This document shows positions 1-8,217 of a stretch of 64,000 bases of DNA, in pieces. The stretch comes from Streptomyces humi (GTDB lineage Bacteria; Actinomycetota; Actinomycetes; Streptomycetales; Streptomycetaceae): positions 45,551 to 109,550 of the forward strand of contig NZ_LBMU02000055.1 in the NCBI RefSeq assembly GCF_001005085.2, in the 5' to 3' direction. Position numbers and translations under genes: made by a program. The first letter of the stretch is position 1. Each line of letters begins with the position of its first letter. The notes beneath the pieces were generated by a model. The model worked only from the letters and a program-made list of their open reading frames with translations, had not been told where the DNA came from and did not search any database.

Positions 1-198
1 GCCCTTCCGGCAGTAGAGCACCATCCACTGCCAAGAGGTGAGCCTGCGCCGCGTCTTCGCGGGGGCGGGGCGACGGCCTTCGCGGGCGGCCCGGGCCAGT
101 TCGGCGGTCGCATAGCGCAGGTCGTACAGCGACATGGACTCCGATGCGCCCTCTTGGACGCGGAATCGCCTCGGAGTCGTGCGGACAGTTCGGGACAT
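1..198 (-). CDS. Partial small basic protein, unknown function
   Basis: The first 66 codons of a leftward gene are visible; the rest lies outside the window. The product starts MSRTVRTTPRRFRVQEG and continues with an Arg/Ala-rich segment (YDLRYATAELARAAREGRR). Codon use is typical of the organism. The start is chosen because GGAGG lies 6 bases before the ATG. That GGAGG is also the outer end of a long perfect hairpin (205-245), so the ribosome site may be masked. I do not recognise the family. Confidence 0.5.
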   Translation of the reverse strand, partial: MSRTVRTTPRRFRVQEGASESMSLYDLRYATAELARAAREGRRPAPAKTRRRLTSWQWMVLYCRKG

Positions 199-204
199 CG
201 AGAG

Positions 205-245
205 CCTCCGTAGGGCCTCTGGACTTTCCAGAGGCCCTACGGAGG
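205..245. promoter_or_regulatory. Perfect 19-bp hairpin covering a ribosome-binding site
   Basis: Arms at 205-223 and 227-245 are perfect inverted repeats around a 3-base CTT loop. On the minus strand the last five bases of the stem are the GGAGG of the leftward gene starting at 198. It could be a translational control hairpin, a strong dyad operator, or a terminator of upstream leftward transcription. The sequence alone does not decide between these. Confidence 0.6.
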
Positions 246-266
246 GCGCGTACCGGTCAGCACAAC

Positions 267-799
267 TCAGCTCCCTTCGGCGGTCACGACGATCCACCAG
301 CAGCACGGTAGTCGTGCGAAGGCGTGCACGCCGAGGCTTTCCGCTCGGCTGGGTCTCCCCGACGGCGCTCCGCCCCAGGGGTCGACCACGACAACGAAGC
401 TGCCGGGCCCCAGGGCAGCCCACGCGGCGAGCGCCGATCGGGTCAGCGGCCGAACGCCCGGAACCGCCGGCGTTCCGGGGCCGGCGGTGAGGTGTCCTGG
501 AGTGCTGGGCCAGGACCCGTGAACGGCGGCTCATCGGCGAGCGGCCACCGATCAGGCCCGTCGGCCGGACGCACGATGGCCTGACCGTCCGGGCCGGTGG
601 ACACGATGCCTGGGGCGCGGGCGGCAGCGAGCCAGGTGTCGCTCTCGACCTTGCTCAGACTCACGGCCATCCGCCCTTCCCCGCCCGACGGCGGCACCCG
701 GGCAACCCCGGCTTCCGCGGGCGCGTGATCATCGGCGCACCCGGGACACTGTGTGCCAGGCGTGAGGCCGGTGGCAAGTCCCCGCTGTAGCGCGCCCAC
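267..799 (-). pseudogene. Possible frameshifted gene remnant, unknown
   Basis: Two leftward reading segments in different frames look partly coding. The upstream one (799 to 443) contains MAVSLSKVESDTWLAA, and the downstream one (about 470 to 267) contains LTRSALAAWAALGPGSFVVV and ends in a TGA. Neither alone resembles a complete domain I know. The pattern fits a decayed gene with one frameshift near 440-490, but chance open frames in very GC-rich DNA cannot be excluded. Nothing else convincing was seen between 246 and 853. Confidence 0.2.
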
Positions 800-853
800 T
801 ACCGACCAGCACAGGGCCCTCCGTGGGGACCGCGAGCCGTACGGACCTGCCTG

Positions 854-1582
854 TCAGTGATCAGGTCGCGGCCCCTCCTTGCGGACGGGGGCGCCGCCTC
901 CGGTGGCCAGCCGCATGAGATCGGTGTCGAAGTCGACGTCGTCGACGGACCGCTCGGCGCCGGTGGCGTTCCCGCCGAACTGGTGCTGGTAGCCGCCCCA
1001 GTTGCGATCGGCGATCTGCGGGCCGGCTCCGGAGCGGAGCAGTACGGAGAGTTCCTGCGCGGCGCGGGTGATGCGCTTGCCGAGGTCGGCCGACCCCCAG
1101 TCCTCGGGCGTGGCGTACAGGGAGGTGGGCATCGGCAGGGCCCGGAGGAACGCGAACAGGGGCCGGAGGTGCTCGTCGACGACCATGGCGTGCCGTGCGC
1201 TGCCGCCCGTCGCGGCGAGGACGACGGGCCTGGCGATCAGCAGGTCGTTGTCGACCAGGTCGACGAAGGACTTGAAGAGGCCACTGATGGCGGCCTTGTA
1301 GACCGGAGTTGCGGCGATGACCGCGTCAGCGCCGGCCAGCAGTTCCATGACCGACTGCACCTTGGCGTTGAGCATGCCGGACACGATGCCCTGTGCGATG
1401 TCCGTGGCGAGCGGGCCGAGGTCGATCGAACGCACGGTCGCTGTCGTGCCGGCGGCCCGCAGGGCGTCGATCGTCTTCTGGGCGACGCGGTCGGCGAGCA
1501 GCCTGGTCGAGGACGGATCGCTGACACCCGCGTTGACGATGACGAGCGTGACCGGACCGCCGGGAGCCGGACGATCGTTCAT
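854..1582 (-). CDS. LLM-partnered FMN reductase, CE1759 family
   Basis: A 242-residue flavodoxin-fold NAD(P)H:FMN reductase. The N-terminus (VTLVIVNAGVSDPSSTRLLAD) is the phosphate-binding strand and loop, and ATPVYKAAISGLFKSF (about residue 90) is the flavin-binding signature of NADPH-dependent FMN reductases. Family knowledge: CE1759-type reductases are encoded beside CE1758-type luciferase-like monooxygenases and are thought to supply reduced FMN. Here the partner is directly upstream, with 62 bases between, so the two should be one leftward transcript. The ATG at 1582 was chosen because the open frame further upstream only shadows the monooxygenase gene. The Shine-Dalgarno match is weak. 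Substrate unknown. Confidence 0.88.
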   Translation of the reverse strand: MNDRPAPGGPVTLVIVNAGVSDPSSTRLLADRVAQKTIDALRAAGTTATVRSIDLGPLATDIAQGIVSGMLNAKVQSVMELLAGADAVIAATPVYKAAISGLFKSFVDLVDNDLLIARPVVLAATGGSARHAMVVDEHLRPLFAFLRALPMPTSLYATPEDWGSADLGKRITRAAQELSVLLRSGAGPQIADRNWGGYQHQFGGNATGAERSVDDVDFDTDLMRLATGGGAPVRKEGPRPDH

Positions 1583-1644
1583 GCCGAGTTCGCCGCCGCC
1601 CTGTCCGTGGTCTGCCGCGTGGGCCGCGCGAGGGGCGCCCGCCA

Positions 1645-2832
1645 TCAGAACGCCGCCGGGAAGCCGGCCTGGACGTCCGGGGTGCTGTCCTGGTACGGCG
1701 AGGTGCCCGACAGGTTGTCGCCCCGGTTGGGGTTCGGACGCGGCTGGCGCGGTTCGGCGTCGCCGTACTTCGCTTTGACCAGTGTGGCGTGCGTCGGTGC
1801 GTCGGGAATGCCGGGCCTGCGGCGGGCCGCCATCTCCTTGCGCAGCACCGGCACCACCTCGGTGCCCAGCAACTCGACCTGCTCCAGCGCCATCTCGATG
1901 GGCAGGCCGCCGGAGTCGACCGCGAAGAGCTGACGCTGGTAGTCGCCGAAGCCCTCCTGCCAGGTGAGGGCCTTGTCGATCACTTCCTGCGGACTGCCGA
2001 CCGTCATGGGCGTGGCGGCCATGTAGTCCTCCAGCTTCGAGCCCCGGAAGAGGGGATAGTTCTCGAAGTAGGGACGGTAGGCGCTGACCGCGTCCTGGGA
2101 CCGCTTCGCGATGAACGCCATGCCGCCCAGACCGACGATGGCCTGCTCGGCGGTGCCGTGACCGTAGTGCTCGTACCGGCGCCGGTAGAGCTCGACGATC
2201 GGCTTGAAGTGGAAGTTCGGGGCCAGGATGTGGTTGGCGAAGAACCCGTTGCCGTAGTACGCCGCCTGTTCGGCGGTCTCCGGGCTGCGGATGGAGCCGT
2301 GCCACACGAACGGCGGGACGTCGTCCAGTGGGCGCGGAGTGGAGGTGAAGCCCTGGAGCGGGGTGCGGAACTGTCCTTCCCAGTCGACCACGTCCTCGCG
2401 CCACAGCCGGTGGAGCAGGTTGTAGTTCTCCAGGGCGAGCGGTACGCCCTGGCGGATGTCCTTGCCGAACCAGGGATAGACCGGCACGGTGTTCCCGCGC
2501 CCGAGCATCAGGTCCAGACGTCCCTTGGCGAGGTGCTGCACCATCGCGTAGTCCTCGGCGATCTTCACCGGGTCGTTGGTGGTGATCAGGGTGACGGCCG
2601 TGCTCAGGACGATCCGCTCCGTCAGGGCCGCGATGTGGGCGAGCACGGCCGGGGGAGAGGACGGCACGAAGGGCGGGTTGTGGTGCTCCCCCAGCGCGAA
2701 CACGTCGAGGCCCACCTCGTCGGCCCGCCGGGCGACCTTGACGATGTTGCTGATCCGCTCGGCCTCGCTCTGGGTCCGACCGCTGACCGGGTCCGGCGAG
2801 ATGTCACCGACGCTGAATATGCCGAACTGCAT
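1645..2832 (-). CDS. Luciferase-like FMN monooxygenase, CE1758 family (copy 1)
   Basis: A 395-residue bacterial-luciferase-like monooxygenase with the start MQFGIFSVGDI and the segments FALGEHHNPPFVPSSP and LMLGRGNTVPVYPW typical of the CE1758 branch. It should insert oxygen into an organic substrate using FMNH2 from the downstream CE1759-type reductase. The ATG at 2832 is preceded by TAGGAG; the longer frame to 2877 would add residues not seen in copy 2. It is a close paralogue of 16868-17974, about two-thirds identical by eye. A MarR-type dyad lies 47-58 bases upstream. The substrate cannot be read from the sequence. Confidence 0.9.
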   Translation of the reverse strand: MQFGIFSVGDISPDPVSGRTQSEAERISNIVKVARRADEVGLDVFALGEHHNPPFVPSSPPAVLAHIAALTERIVLSTAVTLITTNDPVKIAEDYAMVQHLAKGRLDLMLGRGNTVPVYPWFGKDIRQGVPLALENYNLLHRLWREDVVDWEGQFRTPLQGFTSTPRPLDDVPPFVWHGSIRSPETAEQAAYYGNGFFANHILAPNFHFKPIVELYRRRYEHYGHGTAEQAIVGLGGMAFIAKRSQDAVSAYRPYFENYPLFRGSKLEDYMAATPMTVGSPQEVIDKALTWQEGFGDYQRQLFAVDSGGLPIEMALEQVELLGTEVVPVLRKEMAARRRPGIPDAPTHATLVKAKYGDAEPRQPRPNPNRGDNLSGTSPYQDSTPDVQAGFPAAF

Positions 2833-2870
2833 GGCGGGGCTCCTAGGGTTTGCACGACTGTGCACATGAT

Positions 2871-2890
2871 TCAACAAGTTGACACGTCAC
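2871..2890. promoter_or_regulatory. Candidate MarR box upstream of LLM copy 1
   Basis: TTGACACGTCAC (2879-2890) matches the dyad shared by eight loci in this window (consensus near TTGATGCATCAA) at all but a few positions. It overlaps a second dyad, TCAACAAGTTGA (2871-2882). The site lies between the divergent monooxygenase and LuxR genes, in promoter range of the former. Confidence 0.5.
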
Positions 2891-2938
2891 ATAAACCCAG
2901 GGCGAGTGAATCACCTATGGCGTTCGTCACGCCGGCAA

Positions 2939-2964
2939 CCTGTCACCGACCTTTCGGTGACAGG
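2939..2964. promoter_or_regulatory. 11-bp inverted repeat in the LLM/LuxR divergent region
   Basis: CCTGTCACCGA and TCGGTGACAGG form perfect arms around a 4-base loop, about 140 bases before the LuxR start and 107 bases before the monooxygenase start. No terminator role makes sense between divergent genes, so an operator, perhaps for the LuxR protein itself, is the likelier reading. Confidence 0.4.
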
Positions 2965-3106
2965 TCGGCAGCGGCCGGTGAGCGCCCGTTCCATGCGGGT
3001 GGTCGCGTTCTCTCGCGGCGATTACTTTGGGATTCACCTGATGGGACACGTGCCGTCCTGACCCCAGGTGATGCGACTCGTCTCGCTCCCGTCCCGAGGA
3101 GCGCCC

Positions 3107-5956
3107 GTGAAACCGACCCAGCCGCCGCCCCCGCCGTTCCCCGCCGGCGATGTGCGTCGTCCCCCGGTGCGGGGCCGGCTGGAAGAACGCGCCGTGCTTG
3201 ACGCGCGGTTCGACGCGCTGGCCCAGGGGCGCGGCGGGGTCGTCTGCGTGACGGGACCGCCTGGTAGCGGCAAGACCCGGTTCCTCTCCGAGGCCTGTTC
3301 GGTGGCCGGGCGCCGGGCCTTCAAGGTGTACCGGGGCGGCGCGAGCCCGGACAGCCAGTTCGTGCCGCTGGCCCCGCTGCTGGAGGGCACCCAGACCGAG
3401 GGGACCCCGCTCTTCGACACCGCGAGACTGCGTGCCCTGGCCACCGCGCCCGACCAGCGTTTCTGGCTCCTTCAGGAGCTCCAGGACCAGCTCGAACGGG
3501 CCGCCCTCGACTGCCCCCGGGTCGTGGTCCTGGACGATGTCCAGTGGTGTGACGATCTGACCCTCCTCGCCCTGCGCACGCTCTCGTCCCGGCTGTCCGC
3601 CCACGCCATCGTGTGGTTGGTGGCGGTACGGGGCGGGAGCAGCACCCCGGAGGTGCTCACCACACTGGACCGGCTGGAGCGGGACGGCGCACTCCGGATC
3701 AGTCTCGGTCCGCTCTCCGACGCCGCCGTCCGCGAGATCACCCAGGACGTTCTCGGAGCTCCTCCGGACACCGCGACCCTGGACGTCGTCCGGCGCGCGG
3801 AGGGTGTTCCCCTGCTCCTGATGGAGCTGCTGCACGGCATGAGCGCCGAAGGCAGGGTGGTAGTCAAGGCCGGTGTGGCCCGCCTGGTCGGCCGCCGGCT
3901 TCCGGCCCGTTTCCAGACCTCCATCCTGCACCGTCTCCACAGCCTGTCCGAGCCCACCAGGGAGGTCGTCCGCGCGGCCTCCGCCATCGGGCACGCCGTC
4001 ACCGTCGATCTTCTTGCCGAACTCCTCGACCGGCCGGTCGGCGCGCTGGTCGCTCCGGTGCAGGAGGCACTTGACTCCGACCTCTTCACCGAACGGGAGG
4101 GACGGCTGGTCTTCCGCCACGACCTCATCCGCGAAGCCGTGGCGGACAGCCTGCCGGAGTCCGTACGAAAGGCCCTGCGGCGGCATGCGGCCGAGATCGT
4201 CCTGGCCCGTGGCGCTTCGCTGAGCGAGGCGGCCTCCCTGGTGATGGACAGCGCGGAACCCGGTGACCGGGCCGCCGTGCAGCTGCTGCGGGCCGCTGCC
4301 GCGGAGCTCGCGGAGACCGCTCCCTCGGCCGCGGCGGAACTGAGCCGTCAGGCACTGGAACTCACCGCCGAGGAGGGCCCGGAGCGGTCGACGATCATGG
4401 CCGAGACCATGGTGCTCCTCTGGCGGGCCGGACGGGCCACACAGGCGCGCGCACTCGGCGCGACGGCCGTGCCCGGCACCCTCCCGTGCGAGGCCGCGGC
4501 GCGGGTGCGTCTGAGCCTCGCACGCGTGTCGAGCCAGTACGACTTCACCGAGGGAGCACACCATGCCGGCGTCGGAGCGGCCCTGCCGGGGATCCCGGAG
4601 TGCCTGCGCGCTCATCTGCTGGCCCTGTACTGCCTCGACCTGGGACTGGTCGGGGACTTCGGAGCCACGGCACGTGCGGCGGTCGACAAGGCGCTGCGGT
4701 CCGCGCGGCAGGTGGGGGACAGGGCCGCGCTGGCCACCGCCATGACGGCGCACTCCGTCATGCTCTACTACCAGTGCGACTGGGCCCGGGCGTTCCAGCG
4801 CGCGGACGAGGCCGAGGAGATCGCTTCCGAAGCCGGTTTCTCGCGTTCCCTCTGGGTGCCCGAGGCGCTGTGGAAGGCGTTCATGCTCAACGCGGCAGGC
4901 CGTACGGCGGAGGCACTCGCCGCGTCGGAGGCAGGTGTCCGGGACACCCAGCGGCAGGGCCAGGCAGCCGCCATGCGTCTGTGGGTCATGAACCGTTCCC
5001 GGGTCCTCCTGGATGCCGGACGGCTGTCCGACGCCAGGGCGGAGGCGGAAGCCGGCGCGGCCATGGCCGACGAACTGGGCATGGGCAATTTCGCCGACGC
5101 GACGCTCCTGTACACCCTGCTCCGGGTCGCCCTGCACACCGGCGACCGCGACGCGGCGAAGACGTACGCGGCCGAGGTCGGACGGATGGTCGGCGATCCG
5201 GCGGTACTCGTCCGCAACGCCGGGTCCTGGCTGCTGGCGCTCGTGGCCGACGTGGAGGGCAGCCCGGACCGGGCCATGGCGCTGCTCGACGAGTCGTTCG
5301 CCACCTTCGAGCAGGTGGGCCCCTCGCTGGCGAGTCCCGACGACCCGGCCGATCTGCCCGTCCTCGTGCGTATGGCACTACGTGCGGGCGCCCATGACCG
5401 TGCCGTCGCCGTGGTCGCCGTCGCGGAGCACCGGGCCGCCCGCAACCCGGGGTTCCCGATCGCCGCCGCGGCGGCGGCCCACGCCCGGGGCCTGCTCGAC
5501 AACGACACCCCGCACCTCCTGCACGCCGTGGACCTGTACCAGGGAATCGGACGGCTCCTGCCGCGTGCCTCGGCCCTGGAGGACGCCGGGCGGAGACTGG
5601 CCGTCGCCCACCCCGCGGACGCCGTGCCCGTCCTCGGCGCGGCGCTCGACCGCTATGCCGAGGCGGGCGCCGAGCACGACGCCGCCCGAGTCCGCCGCCG
5701 GCTACGGGCGCTGGGCGCGCCGCGCCGCCGCACGACATCCGCCGCGACCGTGTCCGCATGGCCGGAACTGACGGCGTCGGAGGTCGCCGTGGTGAGACTG
5801 GTGGCGCGGGGCATGACCAACCGACAGGTGGCCGAGCACCTCGCGAACTCTCCGCACACCGTCAGCTCCCATCTCCGGCACGCCTTCCTCAAGCTCGGCC
5901 TGACCTCACGTGCCGAACTGGCCCGGCTGGCACGAGAGCGCGAACACCCGGAGTAA
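3107..5956 (+). CDS. Large ATP-binding LuxR-family regulator (LAL type)
   Basis: A 949-residue regulator. Near residue 50 is a Walker A motif (GPPGSGKTRF) and further on a Walker B (VVVLDDVQWCDD), making an AAA/NACHT-like ATPase. A long helical, TPR-like middle follows, and a C-terminal LuxR helix-turn-helix (LTASEVAVVRLVARGMTNRQ). This is the layout of LAL regulators, which switch on nearby catabolic or secondary-metabolite genes. The GTG at 3107 is chosen because GAGGA lies 6 bases before it; GTG and ATG codons at 3068 and 3071 lack a good ribosome site. It is divergent from the monooxygenase pair, which may be a target, but this is inference. Confidence 0.9.
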   Translation: MKPTQPPPPPFPAGDVRRPPVRGRLEERAVLDARFDALAQGRGGVVCVTGPPGSGKTRFLSEACSVAGRRAFKVYRGGASPDSQFVPLAPLLEGTQTEGTPLFDTARLRALATAPDQRFWLLQELQDQLERAALDCPRVVVLDDVQWCDDLTLLALRTLSSRLSAHAIVWLVAVRGGSSTPEVLTTLDRLERDGALRISLGPLSDAAVREITQDVLGAPPDTATLDVVRRAEGVPLLLMELLHGMSAEGRVVVKAGVARLVGRRLPARFQTSILHRLHSLSEPTREVVRAASAIGHAVTVDLLAELLDRPVGALVAPVQEALDSDLFTEREGRLVFRHDLIREAVADSLPESVRKALRRHAAEIVLARGASLSEAASLVMDSAEPGDRAAVQLLRAAAAELAETAPSAAAELSRQALELTAEEGPERSTIMAETMVLLWRAGRATQARALGATAVPGTLPCEAAARVRLSLARVSSQYDFTEGAHHAGVGAALPGIPECLRAHLLALYCLDLGLVGDFGATARAAVDKALRSARQVGDRAALATAMTAHSVMLYYQCDWARAFQRADEAEEIASEAGFSRSLWVPEALWKAFMLNAAGRTAEALAASEAGVRDTQRQGQAAAMRLWVMNRSRVLLDAGRLSDARAEAEAGAAMADELGMGNFADATLLYTLLRVALHTGDRDAAKTYAAEVGRMVGDPAVLVRNAGSWLLALVADVEGSPDRAMALLDESFATFEQVGPSLASPDDPADLPVLVRMALRAGAHDRAVAVVAVAEHRAARNPGFPIAAAAAAHARGLLDNDTPHLLHAVDLYQGIGRLLPRASALEDAGRRLAVAHPADAVPVLGAALDRYAEAGAEHDAARVRRRLRALGAPRRRTTSAATVSAWPELTASEVAVVRLVARGMTNRQVAEHLANSPHTVSSHLRHAFLKLGLTSRAELARLAREREHPE

Positions 5957-6040
5957 CCGCTTCGTATCCCACACCCGGGCGCAGAACTGACCGGAAGCCA
6001 TGTGATGTGCCGTTTTGCACCTATATGACAGGCTCATCCA

Positions 6041-6067
6041 GGTAAGGCCGGTAAGGCCGGTAAGGCC
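6041..6067. repeat. Three tandem 9-bp repeats (GGTAAGGCC)
   Basis: Three exact copies of GGTAAGGCC sit 68 bases before the SsgA-like start. On the minus strand they fall in a short open frame encoding PYRPYRPYL, which I do not consider a gene. They may simply be a replication-slippage product. Confidence 0.7.
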
Positions 6068-6134
6068 CTTTCACCTTGCGGCGGTCGAAGACCTCGCGGT
6101 GGATCAGCTCGCGCCCCATGGACGGAGGGGTTGA

Positions 6135-6560
6135 ATGAGAAAGCCAGTTCGCTCGGTCGTGTACGGAACGACGGCACAAGTGAACGTCAGGGGGGAGCCC
6201 CAGGTTTCCCTTCCGGCGGAGCTGCGCTACAGGACCGCCGATCCGTACGCCGTGTGTCTTTCGCTCGGCGCGCCGCTCACCGGTCCCGTCGACTGGCTCT
6301 TCGCCCGCAGCCTGCTCGCGGCGGGCCTGCGTCTGCCGGCCGGCACGGGGGATGTGCGGGTGATTCCCCGGCACCGTGGACACCCGGACCGTGTGGGCGT
6401 CGTGCTCCGGGTGCGGGCCCAGGAGGCGGCCGTCGACATCGAGACCTCCGTGGTGAGCGCGTTCCTCATGCGGACCCTCGCACTGGTGCCTGAGGGCACG
6501 GAAGGTCTCCATGTCGACCTGGACCGCGCCGTCGCCGAGCTTCTCGAAGACGCCGAATGA
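6135..6560 (+). CDS. SsgA-like sporulation/cell-division protein (SALP)
   Basis: A 141-residue protein of the SsgA family, found only in sporulating actinomycetes, whose members position division septa and spore-wall synthesis. Recognisable features are the N-terminal VPAELRY-like strand (SLPAELRYRTADPYAVCLSL), the WLFARSLLAAGL helix and the acidic C-terminus. The ATG follows GAGGGG at a short distance. The next gene starts 61 bases downstream on the same strand, so they may be co-transcribed. A second SALP lies at 10065-10484. I cannot assign it to a specific SsgA-G subgroup. Confidence 0.85.
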   Translation: MRKPVRSVVYGTTAQVNVRGEPQVSLPAELRYRTADPYAVCLSLGAPLTGPVDWLFARSLLAAGLRLPAGTGDVRVIPRHRGHPDRVGVVLRVRAQEAAVDIETSVVSAFLMRTLALVPEGTEGLHVDLDRAVAELLEDAE

Positions 6561-6621
6561 ATTCCGGAACGCTCCGGCCTTCCGTCTGTGTAAAGAAACC
6601 CCTCTGTCTTTCGGAGATGCG

Positions 6622-7149
6622 ATGTCCCTCGTGATGGACAAACCCGCACGTTCCTACGATCTCGGCCATCTGCGGATCTGTGTTCTGCGTCTGGACGGCC
6701 GGTCCGCCCCGGCTCCCCCGTGGCTGTCGGACCCGGACGCCGGTGAGGCCCTGTACGTGGCGATATACGGGCACGGCTCGATCGCTGTGAATCAAGGGCA
6801 GCAGAAGACCTGTGAGCATGCGGGTGACATCGTCTTCTGCGACCCGCGGCAATCGGAATTCACCTGCTGCGGCAACTCGTGTGCGATGACGGTCCTGCGA
6901 GTGCCCCGGCGCAGCCTGGGCATCGCCGAATCGGACCTGCGGCGTATCCACGGGATGCGGCTGGCCTGTGCGGACGGGACTCGGGGAAGGGTGACCCACT
7001 TCCTCACCGCGCTCGTGTCGGAGGCGGAGTGCCGTAGGACGCGGATCGGTGACCGGCTCGCCCGCAGCGCTGTGGACCTGCTGGCCGTACTGGTCACGGA
7101 GTGGGCACTGGAGCGCCGGGTGGCGGCGGAGAACGGCGCACATACGTAA
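6622..7149 (+). CDS. AraC-type ligand-binding domain without a DNA-binding domain
   Basis: 175 residues that match the N-terminal sensing domain of AraC regulators (AraC_binding_2 type): an LxVAIYGHGSIAVNQ strand, a GDIVFCDPRQSEFTC cupin turn, a VLRVPRRSLG segment and a helical end. Full family members continue with about 110 residues carrying two helix-turn-helix motifs. Here the reading frame stops and the convergent oxidoreductase ends four bases later, so the DNA-binding part is absent. The ATG is preceded by GGAG. It is either a truncated pseudogene or a stand-alone sensor or anti-regulator working with another protein. Five cysteines is unusual for this length. Confidence 0.65.
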   Translation: MSLVMDKPARSYDLGHLRICVLRLDGRSAPAPPWLSDPDAGEALYVAIYGHGSIAVNQGQQKTCEHAGDIVFCDPRQSEFTCCGNSCAMTVLRVPRRSLGIAESDLRRIHGMRLACADGTRGRVTHFLTALVSEAECRRTRIGDRLARSAVDLLAVLVTEWALERRVAAENGAHT

Positions 7150-7152
7150 GGT

Positions 7153-8109
7153 TCAAGGCGCCTCGGACGAGCCGTCATGCCCGGTCGCTGCCCCTGTCAA
7201 CAGGACGATCTTGCCGGTCGCGTGGCCGGTCCGGCTCGCCTCGAGCGCGGCGGCCGCTTCCGTGAGGCCGTAGGTGCGCGCCACCGGCACACGCAGCCGG
7301 CCGTCCTGGATCAGTTGCAGGATCTCGCCCAGGGCGCGAGCACCCTGCCCGGCCGCGCCGCCCGTGTGGATCTGGATGCCGGTCCCGGCGGCGTCGAAGG
7401 CCACCAGGGTGAGAACCCGCTCCGGCCCTCCCGCCAGCTCGATCGAGTCCGGGATCTCACCGCGGCCGGACGCGTCGACGACGGCGTCGACGCCGTCGGG
7501 GGCAACGGCCCGGACCCGCTCCACCAGCCCGGGTCCGTACGTGACCGGCAGGGCGCCGAGTTCGCGCAGCAGTCCGTGGTTGCGTTCGCTCGCCGTGCCG
7601 ATGACGCGGGCGCCCCGGGCGGCCGCCAGTTGGACCGCGAAGGTGCCTACGCCGCCGGCGGCCGCGTGCATCAGCACGGTGTCACCCTCGGTGACCTTCA
7701 GCCGCTCCAGGACCGTCCATGCGGTGCCGCCCGCGCCGGCGAGGGCGCCCGCCACGTGCCACGGCACCGTGCCGGGCCTGGCGACCAGCGCGGCGGGATC
7801 GGCCAGTGCGGACTGGGCGTAGGACGGGGTGAGCGAGGTGCCGAGCACCTCGTCGCCGATCTCGATCCCGGTCACACCCTGGCCGACGGCATCGACCACG
7901 CCGGCCACGTCGGACCCCAGACCGGCCGGGAGGGTGAGCGGGATCTGCTCGCGCATCGCTCCCTGGAGGATCTTCCAGTCGATGGGGTTGACTCCGGCCG
8001 CGCGTACCGCCAGCCGTACCTGACCCGGACCGGGAGCCGGGGGTGTCACGTCTACGACACGCAGGTGTTCCGTAGCGCCGTACTCGGAGAACTGCACTGC
8101 GAGGGACAT
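7153..8109 (-). CDS. Zinc-less quinone oxidoreductase (MDR superfamily)
   Basis: A 318-residue medium-chain reductase. The N-terminal GroES-like part contains AGVNPIDWKILQG, and the nucleotide site is MHAAAGGVGTFAVQLAAARG. The zinc-binding Cys/His set of alcohol dehydrogenases is lacking, as in NADPH:quinone reductases. Expected role: NAD(P)H-dependent reduction of quinones or enones. The ATG at 8109 fits the family start MSLAVQFSEYGATE, although AGGAG touches the start codon, so GTG at 8097 remains possible. It is convergent with the AraC-like gene. A MarR-type dyad lies 54 bases upstream, which fits control by electrophiles or quinones. Confidence 0.88.
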   Translation of the reverse strand: MSLAVQFSEYGATEHLRVVDVTPPAPGPGQVRLAVRAAGVNPIDWKILQGAMREQIPLTLPAGLGSDVAGVVDAVGQGVTGIEIGDEVLGTSLTPSYAQSALADPAALVARPGTVPWHVAGALAGAGGTAWTVLERLKVTEGDTVLMHAAAGGVGTFAVQLAAARGARVIGTASERNHGLLRELGALPVTYGPGLVERVRAVAPDGVDAVVDASGRGEIPDSIELAGGPERVLTLVAFDAAGTGIQIHTGGAAGQGARALGEILQLIQDGRLRVPVARTYGLTEAAAALEASRTGHATGKIVLLTGAATGHDGSSEAP

Positions 8110-8162
8110 CTCCTGGCTCCGGTCTTCTTCAGCGGATGTGCCGACTCCGATTCTAGCAACAA

Positions 8163-8176
8163 GATGATGCATCAAC
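8163..8176. promoter_or_regulatory. Candidate MarR box before the quinone oxidoreductase
   Basis: GATGATGCATCAAC contains the perfect 10-bp palindrome TGATGCATCA and differs by one base from the perfect site at 16833-16846. It lies 54 bases before the oxidoreductase start and downstream of the tetR stop, so it marks a separate promoter for the oxidoreductase. Confidence 0.6.
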
Positions 8177-8217
8177 CATTTGCCGGTGTGTCGCGACCCC
8201 CTCGGCGGCTCCCGTCG

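Noticed and set aside
1582..2404. Long upstream extension of the FMN-reductase frame, giving a 516-residue protein
   Set aside because: The extra part lies antiparallel to nothing but overlaps the monooxygenase gene in a wrong frame; its residues are Arg/Pro/Gly-rich shadow sequence.
2927..5137. 736-residue minus-strand open frame over the LuxR gene
   Set aside because: No domain, shadow composition, and fully covered by a recognised regulator.
6021..6119. Short minus-strand frame ending PYRPYRPYLDEPVI
   Set aside because: Built partly on a 9-bp tandem repeat, no ribosome site or domain; listed only as a repeat.
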